This document shows positions 30,250-39,910 of a stretch of 64,000 bases of DNA, piece after piece. The notes under the pieces are model-generated. The model did no database searches. It was not told the DNA's origin and worked only from the letters and a program-made list of their open reading frames with translations. A program made the translations under genes and the position numbers. The DNA is from Arcanobacterium pinnipediorum (GTDB lineage Bacteria > Actinomycetota > Actinomycetes > Actinomycetales > Actinomycetaceae): positions 372,001-436,000 of the forward strand of contig NZ_CP099547.1 of NCBI RefSeq assembly GCF_023973165.1, written 5' to 3'. The stretch's first letter is position 1. The number at the start of each line of letters is the position of its first letter.

Positions 30250-31644
30250 TTAGTTTTGTGAGAGTGCTTTTGCGATACCTGCCAGCGGAATATCTATCCA
30301 ATCTGGTCGCGATACTGCTTCATAGCAGACTTCGTAGAGCGCCTTATCAATAATGAGCGCCTGGAGTATTTGATGTTCTGCAGGTGAAAGTAAGCCGTAT
30401 CCGTCTAAGAATGCTTCTTGAGCCTGGCGAGCCCACTGAGCACATTTTGTACCATCGGCTCCGTCTTTATGCGCAACACCAGCGGCGTAATCAAAGGAGC
30501 GGATCATTCCGGCAACATCGCGTAAGGCTAAATCGGGTTGGGTGCGTTGGGCTAGGGGACGGAGCGGTTCGCCTTCGAAATCTAATGCGACCCAACCGCG
30601 TGCCGGCACGTCTAAGACTTGTCCCAGGTGATAGTCGCCGTGGATGCGTTGTAGTTCTGGCCATGGTAGTGCGGTAGTGGCATCATAGATTTGCCGAATC
30701 TGGATCTGGAAGGTTTCTAGTTGGGGAACTTGCGCAAATGCAGCTTGGGCACGTTCCATTAACGTATTGACGACGGCGATTTGATCAGCTTGCGTCGTTT
30801 GAAAACTGGCACGCAGTTGGGTGTGGATTTCACGTGTCATGTGGCCCAATGCGCCGATACGTTCGCGTTGGGTTGCCGTCATGATCGGGCCGGTGGCAGA
30901 TAGTTCGGTTACGAAAACTTGCCATGCGTCAACCGATCCGGCGAGGAACTCTTGGGATAGAAAAATATCGGCATGGTCCACACCCGGCCAGGAGGCGGCA
31001 ATCGAACCATATTGGTTAGCAACGTGAACTGAGCCTGCTTGGTCCAACGCCCCTTGTAGTTCGACGTCGGGATTATGCCCTGGGGTAACTACGCGCAGTA
31101 GTTTACAAATCAGTCCAACTGGCTGGGACGGACTGGCGGGGTCGAATCGGTAAATGATTGACGTGTTGGATTGTTCTGAGGTGAGTTTGTGTGCGTGGGT
31201 TGGCTGCGGAAGTTCGGCGATATTGCGGGCTGGATTTAGGTGAATATCGAGTTCTGCTCCCGCGTTATCGATCCAGATGGGTGGATCGTATAGTGAAGCA
31301 AAGGAGGCAGTTAATAGCTGGTAGAGATCGTCTTGGCCTTGGTAATGATCAGTGGCATCGTAGATAGTCAACGTGCTGCCGTGCCCAGATTCATCGAATC
31401 CTTCAGCTTCACCAATCAGTCCGGAATTGTCGTGGCGGGTCAAGCTGTAGGTCAACGGCACGCAAAAAAGTGTGCCATCGCAATCTAAGAGATGAATAAC
31501 CGTGATCGTATCTTGAGCGCGGGTGGGGAGGGCGCAGCTAGCTACGCATTGCAGATCCGTGAGCTCTGATCCGCGATACCATCGAGCTGCGGCTATCCAT
31601 GGTTTAAGTAGTGCGACGACGTCGTCGAATTTAATCCTGATCAT
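30250..31644 (-). CDS. mak: Maltokinase
   Basis: Phosphorylates maltose to maltose-1-phosphate with ATP, feeding GlgE. The 464-residue protein has an aminoglycoside-phosphotransferase-like kinase fold. The catalytic loop reads RIHGDYHLGQVL and the metal-binding motif VALDFEGEPLRP. The N-terminal cap FDDVVALLKPWIAAARWY is typical of Mak/Pep2. The start codon overlaps the treS end by 14 bases. Context (treS, glgE) makes the assignment firm. Confidence 0.93.
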   Translation of the reverse strand: MIRIKFDDVVALLKPWIAAARWYRGSELTDLQCVASCALPTRAQDTITVIHLLDCDGTLFCVPLTYSLTRHDNSGLIGEAEGFDESGHGSTLTIYDATDHYQGQDDLYQLLTASFASLYDPPIWIDNAGAELDIHLNPARNIAELPQPTHAHKLTSEQSNTSIIYRFDPASPSQPVGLICKLLRVVTPGHNPDVELQGALDQAGSVHVANQYGSIAASWPGVDHADIFLSQEFLAGSVDAWQVFVTELSATGPIMTATQRERIGALGHMTREIHTQLRASFQTTQADQIAVVNTLMERAQAAFAQVPQLETFQIQIRQIYDATTALPWPELQRIHGDYHLGQVLDVPARGWVALDFEGEPLRPLAQRTQPDLALRDVAGMIRSFDYAAGVAHKDGADGTKCAQWARQAQEAFLDGYGLLSPAEHQILQALIIDKALYEVCYEAVSRPDWIDIPLAGIAKALSQN

Positions 31645-33331
31645 GATTCCTCGTTAACTCCAACCAGAAGAAATCTCGCGAACCGAGCGTCAACTGGTAG
31701 GTTCCATCGTGGCCGATACGGGGGAATTGCGCTCCGCCAAATACGTCTCGAACCTCGTATCCCGCAAATTCTTCTAACGTGATGCGTCCGGCGCGAGGGG
31801 TATTAGCCATATTCATCACGCACAGTAACGCCTGATCGGAATTGACGCGGGTGTAGGCAAGCACAGACTCGTGGTCAGTTTCGCGCAACTCAAAGCGACC
31901 ATTTCCTAAAACTGGATACTCGGCGCGGATCTGCAAAATGCCTCGCATCCAATGCAGGAGCGATGAAGATTGAGCTAGCTGGGATTCCACGTTCGTTCCT
32001 TGATAGTGGTAGACCAAGGATTGAACAAGGGGTAGGTAGAGTTTGCCTGGATCGGCATCGGAGAAGCCAGCGTTTCGATCTGGGCTCCATTGCATGGGGG
32101 TACGCACCGAATCGCGATCTTCAAGCCAGATATTATCGCCCATGCCGATCTCGTCGCCGTAATACAGGCACGGTGAGCCGGGTAGGGATAAGAGTAACGC
32201 ATTGGCTAGTTCAATTTCCGCACGAGAATTGCCTAATAGTGGCGCGAGCCGGCGTCGAATACCTACGTTGGCGCGCATGCGAGGATCTTCAGCATACCAA
32301 CCATACATTTTGGCGCGTTCTTCGGTGGAGACCATTTCGAGAGTGAGCTCATCGTGGTTGCGCAAGAACGTTCCCCATTGACCGCCGGCTGGAATATCGG
32401 GGGTAGCTTTGAGGATTTCTTGGATCGCAGTGGCGCGTTGGTCGCGTAACGCATAGTAGATGCGTGGCATGACGGGGAAGTGGAAGCACATGTGGCATTC
32501 CGGATTCTCATCGGTGCCATAGTATTCGACGACGTCTTCAGGCCACTGGTTGGCTTCGGCGATAAAGATTCGCCCGGGATAGGATTCGTCGATTTCTCGG
32601 CGTAGTCGCGCAATAAACTCGTGCGTTCGAGGCAGATTTTCGCAGTTGGTGCCTTCTTCTTCGAAAAGATAAGGGATAGCATCGAGGCGGAAGCCGTCCA
32701 CGCCGATTTCGCACCAGAATTTTACGACGTCGATAATGGCTTCTTGTACGGCAGGGTTTTCGAAGTTGAGATCGGGCTGGTGGGAGAAGAAGCGATGCCA
32801 GAAGTATTGTCGGCGTACCGGATCGAAGGTCCAGTTGGAGGCTTCAGTATCGATGAAAATGATTCGCGCGTCAGCGTATTCTTCGTCGGTGTCACGCCAG
32901 ACATAGAAATCACCGTAGGGGCCATCGGGGTTAGCGCGTGAGCTTTGGAACCACGGGTGCTGATCGGAGGTGTGGTTGGCGACGATGTCGATGACGATGC
33001 GGATGCCACGTTGATGTGCTTGGGTAACGAGTTCGGAAAAATCTTCCATTGAACCGTATTCGGATTTAATCGCCGTATAGTTCGAAATATCGTAGCCACC
33101 ATCGCGCATCGGAGAGGGATAGAACGGAGGGATCCACAGCGCGTCTACTCCCAGCCATTGGAGGTAGTCCAGATGGTCGATGAGGCCACGAAAATCACCT
33201 GTGCCAGTGCCTTGAGTATCGCCGAAGGCACGCAGGAGCACTTCGTAAAAGACCGCGGTGCGATACCAGTTAGGATCGGGGGTGATCCCGGGACGCTCGA
33301 GTGCTGGTAGTTGTAGCTTAGTTTTTATCAA
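31631..33331 (-). CDS. treS: Trehalose synthase / maltose alpha-D-glucosyltransferase
   Basis: Interconverts trehalose and maltose. A GH13 enzyme of 566 residues with DGFRLDAIPYLFEEEGTNC (nucleophile Asp), IAEANQWPEDVVEYYG (acid/base Glu) and FLRNHDELTLEM (third Asp). The frame is open further upstream into glgE. TTG at 33331 is preferred because it overlaps the glgE stop as TTGA with AAAGG upstream and removes a low-complexity extension. It supplies maltose to Mak. Confidence 0.94.
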   Translation of the reverse strand: MIKTKLQLPALERPGITPDPNWYRTAVFYEVLLRAFGDTQGTGTGDFRGLIDHLDYLQWLGVDALWIPPFYPSPMRDGGYDISNYTAIKSEYGSMEDFSELVTQAHQRGIRIVIDIVANHTSDQHPWFQSSRANPDGPYGDFYVWRDTDEEYADARIIFIDTEASNWTFDPVRRQYFWHRFFSHQPDLNFENPAVQEAIIDVVKFWCEIGVDGFRLDAIPYLFEEEGTNCENLPRTHEFIARLRREIDESYPGRIFIAEANQWPEDVVEYYGTDENPECHMCFHFPVMPRIYYALRDQRATAIQEILKATPDIPAGGQWGTFLRNHDELTLEMVSTEERAKMYGWYAEDPRMRANVGIRRRLAPLLGNSRAEIELANALLLSLPGSPCLYYGDEIGMGDNIWLEDRDSVRTPMQWSPDRNAGFSDADPGKLYLPLVQSLVYHYQGTNVESQLAQSSSLLHWMRGILQIRAEYPVLGNGRFELRETDHESVLAYTRVNSDQALLCVMNMANTPRAGRITLEEFAGYEVRDVFGGAQFPRIGHDGTYQLTLGSRDFFWLELTRNHDQD

Positions 33332-35409
33332 GGGAGGACCTTTACAGATAGAATATGGGCGACTTGGCCGTGCGGATCTAGGCGAACGTAGGGCGCTTCG
33401 TTCCATAAATATGTTTGGCCGTTCATTTCGTCAGTTACTTCCAAGAGCGGGCCGTTATCCCATCGCGGCGAGATTCCAAATGGGCTCAGATCGAGATAGA
33501 CACTAGCTTCACGTGAGGCATACGGATCGAGATTGAGGACGACGATGACGGCATCGCCGTGCCCATCAGGGGCTTCTTCGGGGCGGGCAATTTTGGTAAA
33601 TGACACAATCTTTTCATCCGATGTGGGGTTGATAGTGACATTTCGTAGCCGGCGCAAAGCAGGATGCTTGGCACGAATATCGTTGAGCATTGTGAGTAAT
33701 ACTGCCATGCCATTGTGCTCAGCTACCGCATAATCGCGTGGCTTATACTCATACTTTTCATTATCGACTTGTTCTTCGGCTCCAGGGCGCGCAATATTTT
33801 CTACAAGCTCATAGCCGTTATAGATACCCCATGTTGGTGAGCCGGTCGCAGCTAGGATCGCTCGAATAGCGAAAGCTGGGATACCGCCGCGTTGCATGTA
33901 TGGGGTGAGAATATCGTGGGTGGTGGGCCAGAAGGCTGGACGTAATCGATGGGCAGACTCGTGGGAGACTTCCGTGAGGTATTCTTCAATTTCTTGGCGT
34001 TCGTTTCGCCAGGCGAAATACGTATAGGACTGATGGAAACCTACAGTTCCTAGGGTTTGCATCATTGGTGGATTGGTGAAGGCTTCGGCAAGGAAGATCA
34101 CCTCTGGATGCAATTGACGGAATTCGGCGAGGAGTCGTTGCCAGAAGGAAACTGGCTTGGTATGCGGATTATCCACCCGGAAGATACTTACCCCGTGGCT
34201 GACCCACAGTTGGAGAATACGTTTGATTTCTTGATAGATACCTTCGGGATCATTATCGAAGTTCAGCGGGTAAATGTCTTGATACTTCTTGGGCGGATTT
34301 TCGGCGTATGCGATCGTGCCATCAGCGCGGGTGGTAAACCATTGCGGATGTTCGGTGACCCAAGGGTGATCGGGGGAGCACTGCAAGGCTAGATCCATCG
34401 CAACTTCCATGCCGAGCTTATGTGCATGGGCAACGAAGGCGTCAAAATCCTCGAAGGTGCCTAGGGCTGGCTCGATAGCGTCATGGCCGCCGTCGGCAGA
34501 ACCGATGGCGTACGGTGAACCAGGATCGCCAGGTTGGGCGTTCAATGTGTTGTTGCGCCCCTTGCGGTTTGTGCTACCGATGGGGTGAATCGGGGTGAGG
34601 TAGACGACGTCGAAGCCCATACCGGCAATGCGATCAAGATCTTTAGCGGCGGTGCGTAGTGTTCCTGATATCCATTGGCCAGTTTCGGGATCTTGTTTCG
34701 CTCCAATTGAGCGCGGGAAGATTTCGTACCACGAACCTACCAGTGCGCGCTCGCGATCGACAAAAACTGGATAGTGTGCGGAGTGAGAGAGGAGTTCTTT
34801 GACTGGATATTTCGCAAGTGCGGCTTGGAGTTGCGCTGAGCGGGCGGCAGCGAGTTTAACTTCAGGCAGAGCGCGTTTCTTCGTTATGACATTGAGGGCG
34901 TCTTTTATTATTGCGCGTTCGGCAGAGCGCGCTGGAGTGCCTTTTATTGCCTGATTGAAAATAATTTCAGCTTCGGCGAAAACGAGATCGATATCGATTC
35001 CAGCGGGGATCTTGATTTCGGCGTTGTGTAGCCAGGTGGCGTAAGGATCAGACCAGGCTTGAATATAGAAATGATGCGCTCCGGTGCGTTGTGGTGTCAG
35101 CCAGCCTTCAAAACGGAACAGGCCCGGGGCAACGTCGCGCATCAGGGTTTGGTCTACTATATTGCCGGCGTCGTCAACGAGCACAGCAGTGGCGGCAAAT
35201 TTATCGTGCCCTTCGCGAAACACCGTAGCGCGCACCGGGAAGGACTCGTTGATGGTTGCTTTTACTGGGCAGGTGCCATCAAGGAGTTGAGGCGAGACCT
35301 CAACGATCGGGATCCGACTCACCGCCTGGATCTGTTGTTTTTGCGGGCTGGATGAGGCTCGAGCCGAGCCCTTGGGGGCAGAACTGGTTTTACGTTGCGA
35401 AGTAGTCAC
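33328..35409 (-). CDS. glgE: Alpha-1,4-glucan:maltose-1-phosphate maltosyltransferase
   Basis: Extends alpha-1,4-glucan with maltose units from maltose-1-phosphate. Its 693 residues include an N-terminal beta/helical region (IVEVSPQLLDGTCPVKATIN), then a GH13 barrel with the GlgE-type DLALQCSPDHPWV, IFRVDNPHTKPVSFW (nucleophile Asp) and FLAEAFTNPPMM (Glu). The N-terminal 20 residues are low-complexity Ser/Lys. GTG start at 35409. Heads the treS-mak-glgB run, only 39 bases after ogt. Confidence 0.95.
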   Translation of the reverse strand: MTTSQRKTSSAPKGSARASSSPQKQQIQAVSRIPIVEVSPQLLDGTCPVKATINESFPVRATVFREGHDKFAATAVLVDDAGNIVDQTLMRDVAPGLFRFEGWLTPQRTGAHHFYIQAWSDPYATWLHNAEIKIPAGIDIDLVFAEAEIIFNQAIKGTPARSAERAIIKDALNVITKKRALPEVKLAAARSAQLQAALAKYPVKELLSHSAHYPVFVDRERALVGSWYEIFPRSIGAKQDPETGQWISGTLRTAAKDLDRIAGMGFDVVYLTPIHPIGSTNRKGRNNTLNAQPGDPGSPYAIGSADGGHDAIEPALGTFEDFDAFVAHAHKLGMEVAMDLALQCSPDHPWVTEHPQWFTTRADGTIAYAENPPKKYQDIYPLNFDNDPEGIYQEIKRILQLWVSHGVSIFRVDNPHTKPVSFWQRLLAEFRQLHPEVIFLAEAFTNPPMMQTLGTVGFHQSYTYFAWRNERQEIEEYLTEVSHESAHRLRPAFWPTTHDILTPYMQRGGIPAFAIRAILAATGSPTWGIYNGYELVENIARPGAEEQVDNEKYEYKPRDYAVAEHNGMAVLLTMLNDIRAKHPALRRLRNVTINPTSDEKIVSFTKIARPEEAPDGHGDAVIVVLNLDPYASREASVYLDLSPFGISPRWDNGPLLEVTDEMNGQTYLWNEAPYVRLDPHGQVAHILSVKVLP

Positions 35410-35448
35410 ACCTCTAGTCTAATCTAGTTATCTACGTCTCAAAAATTC

Positions 35449-35988
35449 TTAGCGTAATTGGTGTGAATGTTCGTATTCAAATTTTAGTAGTGCGCGTTTA
35501 AGATCAGAGCCGAAAGCGTAGTTTGCGGTGGGAAAATGCGGATTTATTACCAGAGTCCGATCGTTTTCTAGGTTGTCTTGTGTTGGTTGTGGAATGACGG
35601 CATGGCAGGGGATGACGAGAGGAAACGGGTTGCGGGCACAGGCGCTGGCTGCGGCACGAACAGCGCGGGCGTTGTTGGCTCGTTGCGCAAGTTGTGCATA
35701 GCTCAGAGTTTTTCCAAGCGGTAGGGCATGGAGCACTGTGCGAATCGAAGCGGCCCACGGTGTGGCTGGCGCAACGAGTGGGAGAGCGCGCAGCTTGCTT
35801 ACCTCGCCGTCATACCATGCAGATAACGCCTGGTCGATCTGGGCTACAAGTGGATCATCTGTTTGGATTGCCGGGCGTTGTTCTTGATCGGTGAAGGTTA
35901 TCTGGGTGATCACAGAGCCAGAAGTGGACACGCCTAACCTGTAGGCATCAATAACGGGATCGCCAGTATGGAGTGGGAAAATGAGCAT
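35449..35988 (-). CDS. ogt: Methylated-DNA--protein-cysteine methyltransferase
   Basis: Suicide enzyme that takes alkyl groups from O6-alkylguanine. It has 179 residues. The acceptor-cysteine motif reads IPCHAV, with the DNA-binding ANNARAVRAAASACARNP (Arg finger region) before it. An AGGAGG site precedes the ATG. It is on the same strand as glgE with a 39-base gap, so it may share a transcript. That link is positional only. Confidence 0.9.
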   Translation of the reverse strand: MLIFPLHTGDPVIDAYRLGVSTSGSVITQITFTDQEQRPAIQTDDPLVAQIDQALSAWYDGEVSKLRALPLVAPATPWAASIRTVLHALPLGKTLSYAQLAQRANNARAVRAAASACARNPFPLVIPCHAVIPQPTQDNLENDRTLVINPHFPTANYAFGSDLKRALLKFEYEHSHQLR

Positions 35989-36023
35989 CGCTGCCCTCCT
36001 GTGGTCGCTAAGATGACTGTATC

Positions 36024-36068
36024 AAAAACCGGTGGGGTTGGTGTTCGATGATGAACACCAACCCCACC
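36024..36068 (-). terminator. Terminator after glgP
   Basis: A perfect 16-bp stem (36053-36068 with 36031-36046, read on the minus strand) with a 6-base loop, followed on the minus strand by a GGTTTTTG run. It lies 36 bases after the glgP stop codon. Confidence 0.88.
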
Positions 36069-36104
36069 GCTGCAGCTTGTATGGGAGTAGATCAGCCTAC
36101 CTGA

Positions 36105-38471
36105 TTAGATTGCATGCGGCGTAATCTTCCACACCTCGCGGGCGTAGTCTCCGATGGTGCGATCCGAAGAGAATCGGCCAGATTCGACGATGTTCTTCCA
36201 CGCCATTTTTGCCCAGTGGCGACGATCCTGGTAATCAGCAGCCATCTTGTCACGAGTCTCGCGGTAGGAAGCGAAGTCGCCGAGTACGTAGTAGACGTCG
36301 GCTGGCTCCCAGCTTGGCTCGTAAAGGGAGTTGAGCAGGTCGTGGAACATGCCGGTTCCGCCATCGTCCAAGGTGCCATCTACGAAGGCATCGAGAACGC
36401 GCTTCAAACCAGGGGTTTGTTCTGCTGTTGCTCGTGGGTTGTAGGTGGCGCGTAACTCAGGGAGCTCTTCTTCCTTAGCGCCGAAAATGTAGGCATTTTC
36501 TTCGCCGACGGAGTCAAGGATTTCGACGTTTGCACCGTCGAGGGTGCCGAGTGTCAATGCACCGTTCATCATGAACTTCATGTTCGAGGTTCCCGATGCT
36601 TCCTTACCGGCAGTTGAAATCTGCTCCGAAACATCAGAAGCGGGGATAATGTGCTCTGCCGGGGAAACATTGTAGTTTTCCACGAAGAGAACTTGGAGCT
36701 TGCCGTCCATATCTGGATCGTTGTTAATCAGGCGGCCAATTTCGTTGATCAACTTAATGATTGCCTTAGCACGCACATAGCCGGGAGCTGCCTTCGCGCC
36801 GAAAATGAACAGGCGAGGAGCAACGTCGAGGCTTGGATCATCCTTTAACCGGAAGTAGAGGTCGAGGATGTAAAGCGCGTTCATTAACTGGCGCTTGTAT
36901 TCGTGCAGACGCTTGATCTGAACGTCGAAAATAGCTTCCGGATTGACGGTTACGCCTTGACGATTCTTGATCCATGCAGCGAAATCAGCCTTGTTTGCTG
37001 CCTTGATCTCATTGAGACGATCCAAGACGGCGTCGTCGTCGCCAAAGTGTTCAAGCTTCTTGAGCTCGTCGAGGTTGCGCACCCAAGCATCGGAGCCGAG
37101 AAGCTCGGTGAGCAATGCTGCCAGGCGTGGGTTGCACTGGTTGAGCCAACGACGTGGGGTAACGCCATTGGTCTTGTTGTTGAACCGCTGCGGCCAAATA
37201 TCGTACCAGTCGTGGAGCGTGTCCTTCTTGATGATTTCGGTGTGCAAGGCAGCCACGCCGTTGATGGAGTAAGCCGCGTAGCAGGCGATCCAAGCCATGT
37301 GAACACGGTTACCTTGGATTGGAGCCATGTACTCAATCTTGCCTGGATGGTAGCCTTCGGCGGCAAGCTCTTCGCGGAAGCGACGATCGATTTCGCGCAC
37401 GATTTCGCTAATACGTGGGAAGAGACGATCGAAGATGCTCATCTCCCACGTTTCGAGAGCTTCTGCCAAGACGGTGTGGTTGGTGTAACCGAAAGTTTGA
37501 GAAACAATCTCCCATGCTGCTTCCCAAGTGTAGCCGTGCTCATCGAGAAGCAAACGCATGAGCTCTGGGATGGCGAGCACTGGGTGAGTATCGTTGAGCT
37601 GGATACAGTTGAATTCATGGAAATTATCCAAGGTTCCCTGGTGCTCGAGGTGGTTATCGACGATTGCTTGCAGTGATGCCGAGCAGAAGAAGTACTGCTG
37701 GCGAACACGCAAGACCTTACCTTCGTAGGTGGAATCGTTGGGGTAGAGCACGCGGCAAATATCGTGGACGCGCTCGCGTTCAACGATCGCGTCGGTGAAG
37801 CGCTGAGAGTTGAAAGCATCGTAGTCGAATTCTTTGGTCGGCTCAGCCTTCCACATGCGCAAGGTATTGACGTTCTTGGTGCCGTAGCCGGTGATGGGCA
37901 TGTCGTAAGGAATAGCTCGAACATCGAGATCGGCGTATTTAACGAGGCGCTGTTCTTCTTCGCGGCGAATAACGAAGGGGTAGCCTTCTTCCATCCAAGC
38001 ATCTGGCTCTTCTTCTTGGAAGCCGTCATTAAATAGCTGGCGGAAGAGTCCGTAACGATAGAGGATTCCGTATCCGCGTACTGGCAGATCCATGGTTGCG
38101 CACGAATCAAGGAAGCAGGCAGCTAGGCGGCCAAGACCACCGTTTCCGAGTGCGGCATCGTGTTCTTCTTCGAGAACATCGGAGAGGTTTTGACCAAAAG
38201 CATTCAGAGCTTGGGAGGCTTCTTCGATCATGCCAAGGTTGGTGAGGTTGTTCAACAGCGCGCGGCCCATGAGGAACTCGGCAGAGAAGTAGTGCTGCAT
38301 ACGGGTTGCGTTGTAGGTTTCTTCGGTGCGCTGCCAGTTATCTGCAATGCGATCGACGACGGCGTTGGACGTTGCGGCCCAGTATTCCATCGGGGTGCCA
38401 GAGTGTTCGTTGCGGCCAGAGACGGCGCGCACCTGCATGCCGATTGCGGTTGTTGTATCAGGACGGGTCAT
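36105..38471 (-). CDS. glgP: Glycogen/alpha-glucan phosphorylase
   Basis: Releases glucose-1-phosphate from alpha-glucan ends using a pyridoxal-phosphate cofactor. It has 788 residues. The PLP-lysine region EASGTSNMKFMMNGALTLG and the family motifs AALGNGGLGRLAACFLDS and NKTNGVTPRRWL are present. ATG at 38471 has AAAGGGAG upstream. A monocistronic unit with its own terminator. Together with GlgX (59.7 kb) it forms the breakdown arm of glycogen metabolism. Confidence 0.96.
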   Translation of the reverse strand: MTRPDTTTAIGMQVRAVSGRNEHSGTPMEYWAATSNAVVDRIADNWQRTEETYNATRMQHYFSAEFLMGRALLNNLTNLGMIEEASQALNAFGQNLSDVLEEEHDAALGNGGLGRLAACFLDSCATMDLPVRGYGILYRYGLFRQLFNDGFQEEEPDAWMEEGYPFVIRREEEQRLVKYADLDVRAIPYDMPITGYGTKNVNTLRMWKAEPTKEFDYDAFNSQRFTDAIVERERVHDICRVLYPNDSTYEGKVLRVRQQYFFCSASLQAIVDNHLEHQGTLDNFHEFNCIQLNDTHPVLAIPELMRLLLDEHGYTWEAAWEIVSQTFGYTNHTVLAEALETWEMSIFDRLFPRISEIVREIDRRFREELAAEGYHPGKIEYMAPIQGNRVHMAWIACYAAYSINGVAALHTEIIKKDTLHDWYDIWPQRFNNKTNGVTPRRWLNQCNPRLAALLTELLGSDAWVRNLDELKKLEHFGDDDAVLDRLNEIKAANKADFAAWIKNRQGVTVNPEAIFDVQIKRLHEYKRQLMNALYILDLYFRLKDDPSLDVAPRLFIFGAKAAPGYVRAKAIIKLINEIGRLINNDPDMDGKLQVLFVENYNVSPAEHIIPASDVSEQISTAGKEASGTSNMKFMMNGALTLGTLDGANVEILDSVGEENAYIFGAKEEELPELRATYNPRATAEQTPGLKRVLDAFVDGTLDDGGTGMFHDLLNSLYEPSWEPADVYYVLGDFASYRETRDKMAADYQDRRHWAKMAWKNIVESGRFSSDRTIGDYAREVWKITPHAI

Positions 38472-38642
38472 ATTCTCCCTTTCCGGGGGTGTCGTGGGCT
38501 GTGGCCCACTTCCTTATAGTGCAATCGTAACCTAGATGAAACGTTGCGAAAAATATTTCACGAGGGACTTTCGCCATAGATTTACGCCACAATCTCCGGC
38601 GGATTGGGTTCTATGGTGAAAGTCGCCTCATGGTTGTAAATT

Positions 38643-39749
38643 TTAGTAGCTCATTCCGAGCGCGTTGTGGACGTCATCGAGAGTCTCTTGTGCTTGTTCG
38701 CGCGCACGCTCAATTCCGCGCATGAGAACACTGCGCAAATACTCTGGATCCTGTTCTAGTTCCGCGCGGCGGGCACGGATCGGAGCTAGGTGCTCGTTAA
38801 GAGCTTCGGTGACAACCTTCTTCAACGTACCGCCACCGCCGTCGCCAATTTCTTCGGCGATAACTTCAGGGGTGCGTCCAGTACACATCGAGGCGATAAG
38901 TAACAAGTTGGAAACTTCGGGGCGATTAACTGGATCGTATGTAATGTGACGATCTGAATCGGTTACTGCGCGTTTGAGTTTCTTCGCCGTCTCGTCAGCA
39001 CTCATCCGCAACTCGATCGTGTTGCCGCGCGACTTCGACATCTTCTCACCATCTAAACCAAGCACGTGCGCGGCATCGGACAAAAGCGCGTGTGGGCGCG
39101 GGAAGATTCGCTTCGCTTTCTTACCCTTGTTGTACCGCTTTTCGAAACGATCGGCGATCACGCGGGCCTGCTCCAAGTGCGGAAGCTGATCCTTGCCAAC
39201 CGGTACTAGGTTTGCTTTACAGAACAAAATATCGGCAGCCTGGTGAACCGGGTAGGTGAGCAGAAGGCCAGACATTGGCCGACCGTTCGTTGCCTCGTAT
39301 TCAGCTTTGACTGTAGGGTTGCGGCGCAGTTCGGCGTCGGAAACAACCGATAAGAACGGAATAACAAGTTCGTTGAGTTCGGGGACTTGCGAGTGTGCGA
39401 AGAATACGGTTTCTTCAGGATCCATACCCACCGCGAGATAATCGGTGAGGAGAGACATGGTGCGCTCGCGGATCGAATCGGCTTCATCGCGATCCGTAAT
39501 CACCTGATAGTCAGCAATAAGTAGCCACGTATCGACGCCGCGTTGCTGGAGTTTACGCCAGTTTTGCAACGTTCCGAAGTAGTGGCCGATATGCAGGTGC
39601 CCAGTTGGCCGTGCGCCGGTCAATACCCGGAACTTCGAGGGATCGTCGTCAATAGTTAGGTTGATTTTCTCGCTCATCTGGCGGGTAGCTTCGAGCGAAG
39701 CATCCGATGTTGTCGCTTCCAAGGCGAGTTGCGCATTATTTTCACTCAT
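38643..39749 (-). CDS. trpS: Tryptophanyl-tRNA synthetase
   Basis: Charges tRNA-Trp. A class I synthetase of about 368 residues with the HIGH motif in GARPTGHLHIGHYFG and KMSKS in GEKMSKSRGNTIEL. The first 30-40 residues (Asn/Ala/Thr-rich) are not conserved in the family. ATG 39749 is used, and an in-frame ATG at about 39677 could be the true start. The frame is open to 39791. Last core gene before the accessory region. Confidence 0.93.
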   Translation of the reverse strand: MSENNAQLALEATTSDASLEATRQMSEKINLTIDDDPSKFRVLTGARPTGHLHIGHYFGTLQNWRKLQQRGVDTWLLIADYQVITDRDEADSIRERTMSLLTDYLAVGMDPEETVFFAHSQVPELNELVIPFLSVVSDAELRRNPTVKAEYEATNGRPMSGLLLTYPVHQAADILFCKANLVPVGKDQLPHLEQARVIADRFEKRYNKGKKAKRIFPRPHALLSDAAHVLGLDGEKMSKSRGNTIELRMSADETAKKLKRAVTDSDRHITYDPVNRPEVSNLLLIASMCTGRTPEVIAEEIGDGGGGTLKKVVTEALNEHLAPIRARRAELEQDPEYLRSVLMRGIERAREQAQETLDDVHNALGMSY

Positions 39750-39910
39750 GTCCTCTAGTCTAGCGTGCTCCGCCACCACTTTTTGCTTCACATAGCTGTG
39801 AAGCGTGACGTTTCACGGGCTTCTGGCAAAGGGTCTTGCGACGGCGGACAGGTGGGAGTTATCTAAAGCTCAAAACGACGTGGTTTTCCTAGTGGTAACT
39901 TCTGGGCGGA

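Noticed and set aside
39785..39804. 8-bp hairpin upstream of trpS as a terminator of the peptide operon
   Set aside because: Its T-run is on the wrong side for minus-strand transcription and the stem is short.
39750..39910. tRNA gene between trpS and the peptide operon
   Set aside because: No cloverleaf, TTCRA T-loop or anticodon arm could be traced. None were seen elsewhere in the window either.
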